Assembly: GCA_035697245.1 (NCBI GenBank)
Contig: DASSDH010000150.1
Span: 1 to 48,480, forward strand
Direction of reading: 5' to 3'
Length of the DNA stretch: 48,480 bases
From: JACVRX01 sp035697245
Lineage (GTDB): Bacteria; Actinomycetota; Actinomycetes; Jiangellales; Jiangellaceae
The notes under the pieces are model-generated. The model did no database searches, had not been told where the DNA came from, and was given only the letters and a program-made list of their open reading frames with translations. Made by a program: the position numbers and the translations under genes. Below are positions 6,121 to 14,816 of the stretch, one piece after another. How positions within the stretch are numbered: position 1 is the stretch's first letter; the number at the start of each line of letters is the position of its first letter.

Positions 6121-8790
6121 TCACAGCAGGCCGAGTTCGCGGGCCCGGTCGACTGCTTCCCGTCGGCTACTGACGCCCAACTTTCGGTATATCGCCTTGA
6201 GGTGTGTCTTGACCGTGTTGGCGCTGACGACGTGCGCCTCGGCCATCTGTTCCACCGACAGCAGGGACGGCAGGTCGCGCAAGACACTCAGCTCACGGCT
6301 GGTCAGCGCCTCGACAGAGGCCGAATGGAGGGCCGGCCCGGTTTCAGCACCGGCAGACAACACTTCAGCGACGAAGCCTTCGAAGGCGCCGAACCTGCCG
6401 ACATTGCGAATCAGCAGGTCACGAACCGGGACTGGACCATATACGAGAGAGCGCAACGCTCGCCGGGGGGCGGCGAGATCCAGGGCGGCCATCACGGCCT
6501 CGTGGGCGCGGCTGGCCTCGCCGGCACGGTCAGCGTAGTAGGCGGCCATCAACCATGCCGCAGTCTCCGACGTCACCGCGTGGCATGGCTGCTCTCGGTT
6601 CAGAACCGGGGCCAATGCCTTGCGTGCGGCGGCGTTCCGCCCGTGATGTGCCGCCATGATCGCCCACAGGACCTGTGTGTCTCCGACGTCGCCCAGATAG
6701 CGCTCAGCACGGGCCGCCACGTCCGCGGCCCAGGCCGTTTCTCCGATCGACAGGGCAAGATTTTGCTCGGTGCCACACAGGAAACCGATCAGGGCGGGTG
6801 TCAACCGCTTGCCGTCCAGCCGGAGCCAGTCCCGGCGGAGCCGCTGCAGCGCTCCGCGGCGGTCGACCCCCCGCTCGAAGTCAACGAACGCTCCCAGACA
6901 TCGGGTGGCCACGTCGATTTCCGGCTCGACGTCGGTCTCGATGACGGCAGCCGCAAGCGTCGCGTAACGCGTGGCATCAGGTCGATCGAGCATCTGCCAT
7001 GCGGCCCACGCGGCCACCAGGTAGGCGCTGGCGATCCGGGCCGAGGACGCCCAACCGCGCTCCTTGGCGAACGCGATGGCGTCCCGGGCCCGGTCCGCCA
7101 TGGCCACGAAGTCGTTCTGGGCGGCTGCCGCTGCGGACAGGCGGGACAAACAGTCCAGCGCCACAAAGTCTCGCGAGTCGCGGCGGGCGAGTCGCAAGGC
7201 CACGCTCAGGTCGGCCTCCGCCTCAGCGTATTCACCGAGCCAGAGCCGCGCGGAACCCCGGTTCGCCAAGCTCAGCAGTTCCAGATCCGGGTCATGTACG
7301 GCAGCAACAGCACTGGCCGACTCGATCAACGTGGCGAGTGGGGCGTCCTGGTCTCCCCGTAGTCGGGCCTCGTAGAGCAGCGCAGTCGCACCAAGCACCT
7401 GCAAGCGAGGATCGCGATACCCCGACGACTCCCGGCCCAGCCGGTCGAGCTGACGGGTCGCAGCCGGCAGATCGCCCGCCTCGAGCGCTGTGAGCGCAGC
7501 AGTCAACGCGACCACCGGTCGAGCCGCGACGTTGGGGGGGAGCAGCGTGAGGACCCGGTAAAGAGCTCCGGCCTCCCCCGAGAGGAGGAGTCGAGGTCCG
7601 TAACGGTCGACGATCTGCACGACGCGATCCCAGTCCGCCGCGGCAGCAGCGTGTTCCAAGGCTGAGCGCGGCAGGTCGTGCTCGACGAACCAATCGGCCG
7701 CCGTCACATTGAGCCGCCGTTGCGCCTCCACGTCCCGGCGGTCCAGCTCCGCGTGAAGATACGACCGGAGCAGGGTGTGATACCGGTACCACGACGAGCC
7801 CTGGCCGAGCCGCATGACCAGAGCGTTGGCGCGCTCGAGGCTGTCGAGCACGATGCCCGCGTCGTCGCGGCCGGACAACCGTCGGGCCAAGTCGACACTT
7901 AGCTGGTCCGGACCAGCGGTCGCGAGCAGGAACTCCAGCACGCCGCTTGCTTGCTGCGACAGGATCTCCGAGACCAGGTAATCCGCAACCGGGCGGCTGT
8001 CGCCGGCGAAGCCGGCCACGAACTTGGCGGCGTCGTCATGGCGGATCATCGACAACGTCGCGAGCCGAAGTCCGGCGGCCCAGCCTTCGGTTCGGGCGAG
8101 CAAGGTCTCGACGTCGTCGTCGTTTAGGTCGATGTCATGGCTCGCCAACAGCTGGTCGACCTCGGCCCGGTCGAAGGCGATCTCGGCGAAGCGAATCTCT
8201 CGCGCCCGGCCGGCGACTGCCAGCCGGGCCAGCGGGAGCGAGAGGTCGTGCCGGCACCCCAGCATCAATCGCAGCTCGGCCGGCATGCTACGCAAGATGG
8301 TCCGCAGGCCGTCCAAGGCCGGCCGACCGACGAGCTCGTGCGCGTCGTCGAGAACGAGCCACACTGGGACCTGGCAGGAATGCATGACATCCAGGAACGC
8401 CGTCAGAAAGCTCGACTCTGTTCCGCGGACGGGCGGGCTGAGTGCGCCGAGCGCGGATCCGGTCGATGCATCCACCGTGCCAACCGCCCCCGCGAGGGCC
8501 GCCAGGATGCTCGACCACAGAACATGTGGGTCGTTGTCCTCCTCTGCGAGTGACACCCAGGCCACAGCGTGTCCGGCCGCTTGCAGCAGCGCGGACCGCT
8601 CCGCGAGCAGCAGCGTTTTCCCCGACCCGGCAGGCGCGGAGACCACCGTCACGCGAACACCGTTCGCCTCGTCCACCGCCATCGCGGTGAGCAACCGACT
8701 GCGTTGAACGGCGCTCACGGGGAGAAGCGGAACCTGCAGCTTGGGCGTCAGGACCGTTGCGTGCTCCCCCTCCGCCGAGGCGGTGACCAT
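6121..8790 (-). CDS. Large LuxR-family (MalT/LAL-type) transcriptional regulator
   Basis: This 889-residue protein has the MalT/LAL layout. An NTPase domain starts with a Walker A at residues 52-59 (APAGSGKT) and a Walker B near 145 (VWLVLDDAHEL). A long helical, TPR-like middle follows (about 400-800), then a C-terminal LuxR helix-turn-helix at about 825-889 (LTSRELSVL..VSANTVKTHLKAIYRKLGV). Such proteins bind a small ligand and activate transcription. It sits between operators C and D, and operator D is 65 bp upstream of its start, so autoregulation is plausible. The ATG at 8790 has no evident ribosome binding site. Assignment to the family is sure; its role as the binder of the four palindromes is inferred from clustering. 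Confidence 0.93.
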   Translation of the reverse strand: MVTASAEGEHATVLTPKLQVPLLPVSAVQRSRLLTAMAVDEANGVRVTVVSAPAGSGKTLLLAERSALLQAAGHAVAWVSLAEEDNDPHVLWSSILAALAGAVGTVDASTGSALGALSPPVRGTESSFLTAFLDVMHSCQVPVWLVLDDAHELVGRPALDGLRTILRSMPAELRLMLGCRHDLSLPLARLAVAGRAREIRFAEIAFDRAEVDQLLASHDIDLNDDDVETLLARTEGWAAGLRLATLSMIRHDDAAKFVAGFAGDSRPVADYLVSEILSQQASGVLEFLLATAGPDQLSVDLARRLSGRDDAGIVLDSLERANALVMRLGQGSSWYRYHTLLRSYLHAELDRRDVEAQRRLNVTAADWFVEHDLPRSALEHAAAAADWDRVVQIVDRYGPRLLLSGEAGALYRVLTLLPPNVAARPVVALTAALTALEAGDLPAATRQLDRLGRESSGYRDPRLQVLGATALLYEARLRGDQDAPLATLIESASAVAAVHDPDLELLSLANRGSARLWLGEYAEAEADLSVALRLARRDSRDFVALDCLSRLSAAAAAQNDFVAMADRARDAIAFAKERGWASSARIASAYLVAAWAAWQMLDRPDATRYATLAAAVIETDVEPEIDVATRCLGAFVDFERGVDRRGALQRLRRDWLRLDGKRLTPALIGFLCGTEQNLALSIGETAWAADVAARAERYLGDVGDTQVLWAIMAAHHGRNAAARKALAPVLNREQPCHAVTSETAAWLMAAYYADRAGEASRAHEAVMAALDLAAPRRALRSLVYGPVPVRDLLIRNVGRFGAFEGFVAEVLSAGAETGPALHSASVEALTSRELSVLRDLPSLLSVEQMAEAHVVSANTVKTHLKAIYRKLGVSSRREAVDRARELGLL

Positions 8791-8855
8791 GAATTCACGC
8801 TATCGCCAACGATCACGGGCCACCACAGCGATAAAGCGATGAGAAGGACCGACCT

Positions 8856-8872
8856 CACCCCACCCGGGTGAG
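8856..8872. promoter_or_regulatory. Operator D of the LAL regulon (divergent region)
   Basis: TCACCCCACCCGGGTGA is the fourth exact copy of TCACCC-N5-GGGTGA. It lies between the start of the LAL regulator (8790, minus) and the small plus-strand gene at 8930, where one regulator could control both. Confidence 0.7.
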
Positions 8873-8929
8873 GCAGCCCCAGACGTGCCAGCGGGATTGT
8901 TGAGCATGGGCCGGAATCTGTCGGAGGGC

Positions 8930-9139
8930 ATGGCCCCAGTGCGGTACGAATTCCTGATCGCTGGGCAGGTCTCAGACATCGTCAACGCGGCCTTTCCCGA
9001 GCTTGATGCCGTCGCTGCACCGACGGGGGGGACGGCCATGTACGGACCGGTCCGCGACGCGGCGCACCTGCGCGGGTTGCTGGCGCGATTCGACGACCTC
9101 GGGGTCAATGTGGTCGAGATGCGTCAACTCCCCGACTGA
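8930..9139 (+). CDS. Small conserved-looking protein of unknown function
   Basis: This protein has 69 residues if it starts at ATG 8930, which follows GGAGGG at 8923-8928 at a short distance. An ATG at 8906 would add eight residues and a GTG at 8885 fifteen. The sequence reads RYEFLIAGQVSD, AAFPELDAVAAPTGGTAMYGPV, then RGLLARFDDLGVNVVEMRQLP: a compact alpha/beta protein with no membrane segment, signal peptide or cysteine. I do not recognise a characterised family. The -PTGGTAMYGPV- turn looks conserved and could be a binding loop (inference). Operator D lies just upstream, so it is likely the fourth target of the LAL regulon. The tRNA-Asn gene follows on the other strand. Confidence 0.75.
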   Translation: MAPVRYEFLIAGQVSDIVNAAFPELDAVAAPTGGTAMYGPVRDAAHLRGLLARFDDLGVNVVEMRQLPD

Positions 9140-9196
9140 CAGAGGTAGCCTCCAGCGCCTTTCGTCCGCCCCGCCGCCCCAGGAAGGGCGAGTCCG

Positions 9197-9269
9197 CTCC
9201 CGCGGTTGGACTCGAACCAACAACCTGCCGGTTAACAGCCGGACGCTCTGCCAATTGAGCTACGCGGGA
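9197..9269 (-). tRNA. tRNA-Asn (GTT)
   Basis: On the minus strand the acceptor TCCCGCG/CGCGGGA, a D arm with GCTC..GAGC, the anticodon stem TCCGG/CCGGC around CTGTTAA, and the T arm GTTGG/CCAAC around TTCGAGT all form. The anticodon is GTT and the discriminator is G, as expected for Asn. No CCA is encoded. Confidence 0.97.
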
Positions 9270-9348
9270 TCGTCGGCATGCGGGCCGACCGCCTACGGGA
9301 GGATATCAGCGCCGGGATCTCAGCTTCGAAACGCCGCTGAGCGACCGA

Positions 9349-9846
9349 TTACTCCACCTCCGCGCGAACGCTCGCCAGCGCCGCCTCGATCTGCCGGCGC
9401 ACTGAGGGAGCGTCGATCGACAATCCCTTGTCCACGGCGACCACCCACATCAACCCGGCGCGTCCGGGCTGCCGCCGGCCCGAGATCCGCACGCCGTGCG
9501 TCCCTTCGATCAGCACGTACCTGCTGATCACCATGCTGGCGGTTACCTGCTCGCGGACGACGTCGAGCAGCTGAGCTGCGTCTTCGACTCGCAGCCGGTG
9601 CTGCCGTGGACTGAACCCGGGCGGCGCTGACTGAGTGATCGTCAGCAGCTGGTCGTCGCCGTCCCATGTCGCACGATCGACGGACTCCCAGCCGATTCCG
9701 TGGTGGCCCCCGGATCCGGGCACGAGCAACCGCTTGTCCGTTGCCACTACGGTTCCGGTATCCCCGGACGCGGACGCGAGGATCCGCTCACCTGCGTCGA
9801 GCACAACGCCTTCGATTTGGGTCCGGCGCCGAGGAAAGACCGCCAC
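9349..9846 (-). CDS. Conserved actinobacterial protein of unknown function
   Basis: This 165-residue protein starts with GTG at 9846, nine bases after the stop of the lipoprotein gene, so the two are likely co-transcribed. The first half (LDAGERILASASGDTGTVVATDKRLLVPG, then WESVDRATWDGDDQLLTI) resembles the beta-strand pattern of PH-like domains, where a residue run of the type 'ATDKRLLV' is common. The second half (VVREQVTASMVISRYVLI, then WVVAVDKGLSIDAPSVRRQIEAAL) ends in an amphipathic helix. No signal peptide, membrane segment or catalytic motif is seen. It lies next to the tRNA-Asn gene. A function cannot be assigned. Confidence 0.75.
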   Translation of the reverse strand: MAVFPRRRTQIEGVVLDAGERILASASGDTGTVVATDKRLLVPGSGGHHGIGWESVDRATWDGDDQLLTITQSAPPGFSPRQHRLRVEDAAQLLDVVREQVTASMVISRYVLIEGTHGVRISGRRQPGRAGLMWVVAVDKGLSIDAPSVRRQIEAALASVRAEVE

Positions 9847-9855
9847 GCTGGAACG

Positions 9856-10356
9856 CTAATCGAAGGTGATGCCGCACTCCTCGCTCAGGTACTGGTCGAT
9901 GTTCGTCCCGGCCTCGTCGATTGCGGCGGACTGTTGCTCCATTTGGTCTACCAGGTCCTCGAGTTGCCGGGTCAGCGCCTCAGGATCGCTGACGTCCAGG
10001 TCGCGTAGACCTGTCACCACGCTCTGGAACGCATCAGTCACGGTGGCCCAGTCCTCGGCGATCTCGGCGGGTGGGTCGACGGATCGCAGCGCGTCTACCG
10101 ATTCCTCGAGGGTCTGTACCGCTTCCGCCGGATCGGTCATGTCGGGCAGGCCGTCGAGATTCTCTAACTGGCTCCTGATGTCCTCCACTTCGGCGCAGAA
10201 GTCACCGCTCGCAGCGTCCGTGGACGTGTCCTCCGTCGACACGGCAGTGGGAGCGCTGGTCTCGGCAGCCGGATCGTCATCGCCACCACCCCCACAGCCG
10301 GCGAGCATGACGACCATCAGCGCCGCCGCCGCGCCAGCGCGTTTCAACCCCCGCAT
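9856..10356 (-). CDS. Secreted lipoprotein of unknown function
   Basis: This 166-residue protein begins with a lipoprotein signal peptide: positively charged MRGLKRAG, a hydrophobic stretch, then the lipobox LAGC around residue 20, followed by a Gly/Asp run and a Thr/Ser/Ala-rich linker. The mature domain is acidic and helical (FCAEVEDIRSQLENL, then EDWATVTDAFQSVVTGL, then LEDLVDQMEQQSAAIDEA) and could form a small coiled-coil bundle; two cysteines (DFCAEV and EECGIT) may form a disulfide. The ATG at 10356 is preferred over an upstream start because GGAGGG precedes it. It is anchored to the outer face of the cell membrane. I know no characterised relative. Confidence 0.8.
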   Translation of the reverse strand: MRGLKRAGAAAALMVVMLAGCGGGGDDDPAAETSAPTAVSTEDTSTDAASGDFCAEVEDIRSQLENLDGLPDMTDPAEAVQTLEESVDALRSVDPPAEIAEDWATVTDAFQSVVTGLRDLDVSDPEALTRQLEDLVDQMEQQSAAIDEAGTNIDQYLSEECGITFD

Positions 10357-10415
10357 TTGACCCTCCAAGGTCCGCCCCGTGAGGCGCCGATTCCATCAGC
10401 CCCGCTGTCGATCGG

Positions 10416-11504
10416 TCAACGAAGGTACTCACGCAACGCCGGCGCAAACCGACCACGGCGAAGCTTGGACAGGGTCTTGGCCTCGATCTGGCGTACCCGC
10501 TCGCGGGTCACGCCGAAGTGCCGCCCGACCTCCTCCAGCGTCCGCGCTTCGCCGTCGTCGAGTCCGTAACGCAGCCGAACGACCGCCCGCTCCCGCTCGC
10601 CGAGGGAGCCAAGCACCGCGTCGAGGTGGTCCTTGAGCATGAGTTGCGCAACGAACTCCGCGGGCGTTTCGGTATCAGCGTCCTCGATCAGGTCCCCGAG
10701 CTCGTTCTCGGTCGCCTCGCCGACGGGTGTGTGCAGGCTGACCGGTTCATACGCAAACGACAGCAGATCCACGACCCGCGCAATATCCAGGCCGGTCTCG
10801 AGGGCGAGCTCGCGCGGGCTCGGCTCATGGCCGAGCTCCTGCAGAAGGCGACGCTGTACCCGCAACACCTTGTTCATGCTCTCGACGACGTGGACCGGCA
10901 TCCGGATGGTTCTGCTCTGGTCGGCCAGGGCACGGGAGATCGCCTGCCTGATCCACCAGGTGGCGTACGTCGAGAACTTGTAACCCTTGACGAAGTCGAA
11001 CTTCTCGACGGCTCGGATGAGCCCGACGTTGCCTTCCTGCACCAAGTCGAGCAGCGGCAGGCCGCGCCCCAGAGAGCGCTTGGCGACAGAGACCACCAGG
11101 CGCAGATTCGCCTCGATGAGCCGACGCTTCGCCTCCCGGCCGAACCAGACCAGCTGCCGCAACTCGGCCCGAAGGCTTTCGTCTAAGTCCTCGCCGCGGT
11201 CGAGGCGATCCTGCGCGAACAGACCCGCTTCGATGGCCCGGGCGAGCTCGACCTCCTCAGCGGCAGTGAGCAGCGGCACGCGACCGATCTCGCGCAAGTA
11301 TTGACGGACCAAATCGGGAGCGCGTTCGGCGCCGGTCCACGAGGCCTGGGCGACGATCGTCTCTTCGATCGGCTCGTCGTCAGCCGCTTCGTCAGCGCCA
11401 CCATGGGCGTTCGTCAGCCGAGGGGCGTCGTCGACAACCGTGTCCTCCGGCTGACGCTGCGCCGGAATCACCGACGCCGTCGCCAGGTTCTGCACCGGTC
11501 CCAC
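10416..11504 (-). CDS. RNA polymerase sigma-70 factor, group 2 (principal-like)
   Basis: This 362-residue sigma factor carries region 1.2 (about 63-95, PDLVRQYLREIGRVPLLTAAEE), region 2 (about 130-200, with LDLVQEGNVGLIRAVEKFD and YKFSTYATWWIRQAI), region 3 and a complete region 4 (VVRLRYGL, then TLEEVGRHFGVTRERVRQIEAKTLSKLR). Region 2.4 is near identical to principal sigma factors, so it should read standard -10 elements. The long acidic region 1.1 of SigA/HrdB is missing, which fits a group 2 factor of the SigB/HrdD kind. The GTG at 11504 follows a G-rich stretch; a TTG one codon upstream is possible. It lies downstream of dnaG on the same strand, an order also seen for the sigma gene of the E. 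coli macromolecular synthesis operon. Confidence 0.93.
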   Translation of the reverse strand: MGPVQNLATASVIPAQRQPEDTVVDDAPRLTNAHGGADEAADDEPIEETIVAQASWTGAERAPDLVRQYLREIGRVPLLTAAEEVELARAIEAGLFAQDRLDRGEDLDESLRAELRQLVWFGREAKRRLIEANLRLVVSVAKRSLGRGLPLLDLVQEGNVGLIRAVEKFDFVKGYKFSTYATWWIRQAISRALADQSRTIRMPVHVVESMNKVLRVQRRLLQELGHEPSPRELALETGLDIARVVDLLSFAYEPVSLHTPVGEATENELGDLIEDADTETPAEFVAQLMLKDHLDAVLGSLGERERAVVRLRYGLDDGEARTLEEVGRHFGVTRERVRQIEAKTLSKLRRGRFAPALREYLR

Positions 11505-11593
11505 CAAGACGACCCACCACCCTGAGTGGATTCCCGTCCAGTGTGCCGCGTCCGGGCCGGCTTGTTCCCAAGAATTCTCGGGTCAGTCCTCGA

Positions 11594-13495
11594 TCAGGAG
11601 GTGCCGAGCCCCCGCTCGCGTAGGTCGCGACGGTGCTTCTCCAAGGTCATCAGCTCTGCGAAGAGCCGGTTGTAGGCAGCGGTCTGTTCGGACGGATCGG
11701 TGCGTTGCAGCCGGGCTTTCAGGGTGACGAGCCGGCGTGAGACCCACATCTCGTGCAGCCGAAGGACCACCGACTCCGCGTAGCGAGGCAGTGCCGTTTC
11801 CTCGGCCGGAACCGGCTCGACCGCCAGCTCCGCCACCGACAGCCGGCTGGCTTCGTCGACAGCCGCCGTGGTCAACGCTTCGATCCACGCCGGACCGCCG
11901 CCTTCCGTCGCGCAACCGCCGGCCTTGCGGACCGTCTCCCGCAGCGCCCGGTAGGCAGGAGAGAGAAAAGCCTCCGGCTCCAGGTCGTCGAATTGCGGGC
12001 CTGCCAGCGCGGGGCGCTGGATCGCCATCCGTAGCACAGATCGTTCAAGCTCGAGGGTCTGCGGGTCCACGTCGCCATGAACCGGAACACCCAACGCCTG
12101 CTGGCCGGGAGCTGGCTGCTCGACGTGTCCCCCGCCCCGGGCTCGGCCACGGTCCGGGCCGGACGCTACGCGTACCCGGCGTACGACGGCCAGCTCGTCG
12201 GGTGCTCCTACCCAACCAGTGAGTTTGCGTGCGTACTCGTCGCGCAGCGCGTGGTCGCGGATCCGTGCCACGAGCGGGATCGTGCTTTCCAGCGCCCTGA
12301 CCCGTCCCTCCGCCGTGTCCAGGTCGAACCCGGCGAGAGTGGTTCTGATCGCGAAATGGAACAGCGGCTGGCGGCGTGCCACGAGTTCACGGACTGCTGC
12401 GTCGCCGGACTGCTGGCGCAGCTCACACGGGTCCAGGCCGCCGGGCTCGATGGCAACGAAAGTCTGGCCGACGAAGCGCTGGTCGCCGTCGAAGGCCCGC
12501 ATCGCAGCCCGCTGTCCCGCTTCGTCGCCGTCGAAGGTGAACACGACCTCGCCGCGGAACTCGTCCTGGTCGCGCAGAAGTCGCCGGAGGACCCGGGCGT
12601 GGTCCTCGCCGAACGACGTTCCGCACGTCGCCACGGCCGTTCCCACCCCGGCCAGGTGACATGCCATGACGTCGGTGTATCCCTCGACCACGACCGCCTG
12701 GGACCGTCGGGCGATTTCCTTTTTCGCCAGGTCGACGCCGTAGAGCAGCTGGCTCTTTTTGTAGATCGGTGTCTCAGCCGTGTTGAGGTACTTCGCGTCG
12801 ATCCGGTCGTCGTCGTAGAGCCGCCGCGCACCGAAGCCGACCACATCGCCGAGCAGGTCGCGGATCGGCCATACCAACCGTCCGCGGAACCGGTCGTACG
12901 GTGCCGACCGGCCCGGCGCGACGAGCCCGGCAATCACCAGCTCGTCGTCGCTGAATCTGCCCTGACGCAGATGCTTGCGCAGGGCATCACCGGCCCGAGG
13001 GGCATAGCCCACGCCGAACCGAACCGCAGCGTCGCGGTCGAAGCCTCGTTCGTCCAGAAATCGGCGGCCGGGCACCGCCTCCGCCGATTCCGCCAGCTGC
13101 TCGGCATAGAAAGCGGCCGCTGCTCGATGCGCCTCGACCAACCGGGTTCGCTGCTCACGATGCGGTTGAGGTGCGGTGCCGGCCCGTGCTTCCTCATAAC
13201 GCAGCTGTAAACCGACCTTGACCGCGAGCCGCTCGAGCGCCTCGGTGAAGGACAGCTGCTCGACCTTCTCGACGAACCGGATGACATCGCCGCCCTGGTT
13301 GCACCCGAAACAGAAGTACATCCCCCGGGCCGGCGTGACGTGGAACGACGGCGTCTTCTCGTCGTGGAAAGGACACAGGCCCTTCAACGATCCGCCGCCG
13401 GCGTTGCGGAGAGCGACATACTCGCCGACGATCTCTTCGATCCTGGCCTTCTCGCGGACCAACGCAATGTCCTCGTCGCGGATCCGTCCAGCCAC
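11594..13495 (-). CDS. dnaG: DNA primase DnaG
   Basis: This is a 633-residue primase that makes RNA primers at the replication fork. The CHC2 zinc finger has Cys41, His44, Cys62 and Cys65. The catalytic TOPRIM core has Glu271 (AVVVEGYTDVMA) and the FDGDEAGQ motif near 321-328. The C-terminal part (about 470-633) is the helicase-binding region. GTG at 13495 is chosen because the family normally starts with an AGRIRDEDI segment directly after the first residue; a longer frame upstream adds nine unlikely residues. It lies between a flavoprotein gene and the sigma factor, all on the minus strand, and dgt follows upstream as in Mycobacterium. Confidence 0.97.
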   Translation of the reverse strand: MAGRIRDEDIALVREKARIEEIVGEYVALRNAGGGSLKGLCPFHDEKTPSFHVTPARGMYFCFGCNQGGDVIRFVEKVEQLSFTEALERLAVKVGLQLRYEEARAGTAPQPHREQRTRLVEAHRAAAAFYAEQLAESAEAVPGRRFLDERGFDRDAAVRFGVGYAPRAGDALRKHLRQGRFSDDELVIAGLVAPGRSAPYDRFRGRLVWPIRDLLGDVVGFGARRLYDDDRIDAKYLNTAETPIYKKSQLLYGVDLAKKEIARRSQAVVVEGYTDVMACHLAGVGTAVATCGTSFGEDHARVLRRLLRDQDEFRGEVVFTFDGDEAGQRAAMRAFDGDQRFVGQTFVAIEPGGLDPCELRQQSGDAAVRELVARRQPLFHFAIRTTLAGFDLDTAEGRVRALESTIPLVARIRDHALRDEYARKLTGWVGAPDELAVVRRVRVASGPDRGRARGGGHVEQPAPGQQALGVPVHGDVDPQTLELERSVLRMAIQRPALAGPQFDDLEPEAFLSPAYRALRETVRKAGGCATEGGGPAWIEALTTAAVDEASRLSVAELAVEPVPAEETALPRYAESVVLRLHEMWVSRRLVTLKARLQRTDPSEQTAAYNRLFAELMTLEKHRRDLRERGLGTS

Positions 13496-13542
13496 GCGGT
13501 GGAGTCTACGAGCAGCTCGCACCGGGTTCTCTCGTTACCGGG

Positions 13543-14757
13543 CTAGGCATCGCCGAGGGGGACGGCGGGGTCGGCCAGGCGGTCTGGGTCAAGCACGCGG
13601 CCGGAGGCGACGACCTCCTTGATCGGGTCGATCCCGTCGTCCCAGAGGTTGACGTGCATGCCGGCGAGTGCCCGGCCACCGCTGAGCCAGAACGCCTGGA
13701 ACTCGCGGCCGGCGAGGTCACCGCGAACGACGACTCGGTCGTACGAGCCGGGTGGCGCATGCCCGATGTACTCCATGCCGAGGTCGTACTGGTCGGTGAA
13801 GAAGAAGGGCAACTCGTCGTAGACGACGTCCTGGCCGAGCATCGAGCGGGCTGCGACAGGCCCACCGTTGAGGGCGTTGGCCCAGTGCTCGACGCGGATC
13901 CGCGTGCCGAGGATCGGATGCTCCGCGGCGGCCACGTCACCGGCGGCGTAGACATCTGGTGCCGACGTGCGCAGCGACGCATCGACCGCCACGCCGTCGT
14001 CGATGGAGAGCCCGGCCGCCTCCGCGAGGTCGAGCGCTGGCCGGATCCCGACCCCGACGACGATCGCGTCGGCATCAATTTCATCGCCGCTGGAATCGAC
14101 CACCGAGATTCCGCCGCCGACGGCCCGGATCTGCTCGACCCCGGTGCCCAATCGAAGGTCGACATCGTGTTCGCGATGCAAGTCGGCGAAAACCCTCGCA
14201 ATATCGTCACCTAATACCCGCTGCAGTGGCAGGTCCGCCACCTCGAGCACCGTCACGTCAGCTCCGTGGTGCCGGGCCGCAGCCGCCACCTCCAGTCCGA
14301 TCCAACCGGCACCGACCACGACGATCCGGGCTCCCGATGCCAATGCCGCCCGGATCCGGTCGGAATCCGGCAACTCGCGCAGGTACAGGACGCCGTCGGA
14401 TTCGGCGCCCGGAACGCCGAGGCGACGCGGAATGGATCCTGTCGTCAGGAGCAGTTTCTCGTACCGCAGCCGCTCACCATGACCGAGCTCCACCTCGTGC
14501 GCATCTGGGTCCAGTGCCGTCGCGCGGGTGGAAAGCCGCAGCTGCACGTCGTGTTCCTCGTACCACGCCTTCGGATGCACGAACGCCGAGTCACGTTCGT
14601 CGGACCCGAGCAGATAACCCTTGGACAGGGGTGGGCGCTCGTACGGGCGCTCAGCCTCGGCCGAGACAAGCACGACGTCCCCGTCGTATCCCTCGGCCCG
14701 AAGTGTCTCTGCGGCTTTGGCGCCGGCCAAGCCGCCACCGACGATCACGAACGCCAT
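13543..14757 (-). CDS. FAD/NAD(P)H-dependent oxidoreductase (ferredoxin or rubredoxin reductase type)
   Basis: This 404-residue flavoprotein has the layout of ferredoxin reductases that serve P450s and dioxygenases. An FAD-binding dinucleotide fold starts at residues 4-10 (IVGGGLAGAKAAE), an NAD(P)H fold lies near 148 (VVGAGWIGLEVAAAA), the second FAD motif reads DVYAAGDVA, and a reductase C-terminal domain occupies about 325-400. It would transfer electrons from NAD(P)H to a small iron-sulfur protein. No ferredoxin or P450 is encoded nearby, so the partner is unknown. The start ATG follows GGTGAGGTGACC. It lies between dgt and dnaG, which are adjacent in Mycobacterium, so it appears to be an insertion into that order. 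Confidence 0.92.
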   Translation of the reverse strand: MAFVIVGGGLAGAKAAETLRAEGYDGDVVLVSAEAERPYERPPLSKGYLLGSDERDSAFVHPKAWYEEHDVQLRLSTRATALDPDAHEVELGHGERLRYEKLLLTTGSIPRRLGVPGAESDGVLYLRELPDSDRIRAALASGARIVVVGAGWIGLEVAAAARHHGADVTVLEVADLPLQRVLGDDIARVFADLHREHDVDLRLGTGVEQIRAVGGGISVVDSSGDEIDADAIVVGVGIRPALDLAEAAGLSIDDGVAVDASLRTSAPDVYAAGDVAAAEHPILGTRIRVEHWANALNGGPVAARSMLGQDVVYDELPFFFTDQYDLGMEYIGHAPPGSYDRVVVRGDLAGREFQAFWLSGGRALAGMHVNLWDDGIDPIKEVVASGRVLDPDRLADPAVPLGDA

Positions 14758-14816
14758 ACCAGGTCACCTCACCTGTTTGGGTACATCAGTGTCAACGGCT
14801 GCGGACCGCCTCCGGC

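Noticed and set aside
13543..14757. P450 or dioxygenase cluster around the flavoprotein
   Set aside because: No ferredoxin, P450 or oxygenase is encoded nearby; the gene stands alone among replication genes.
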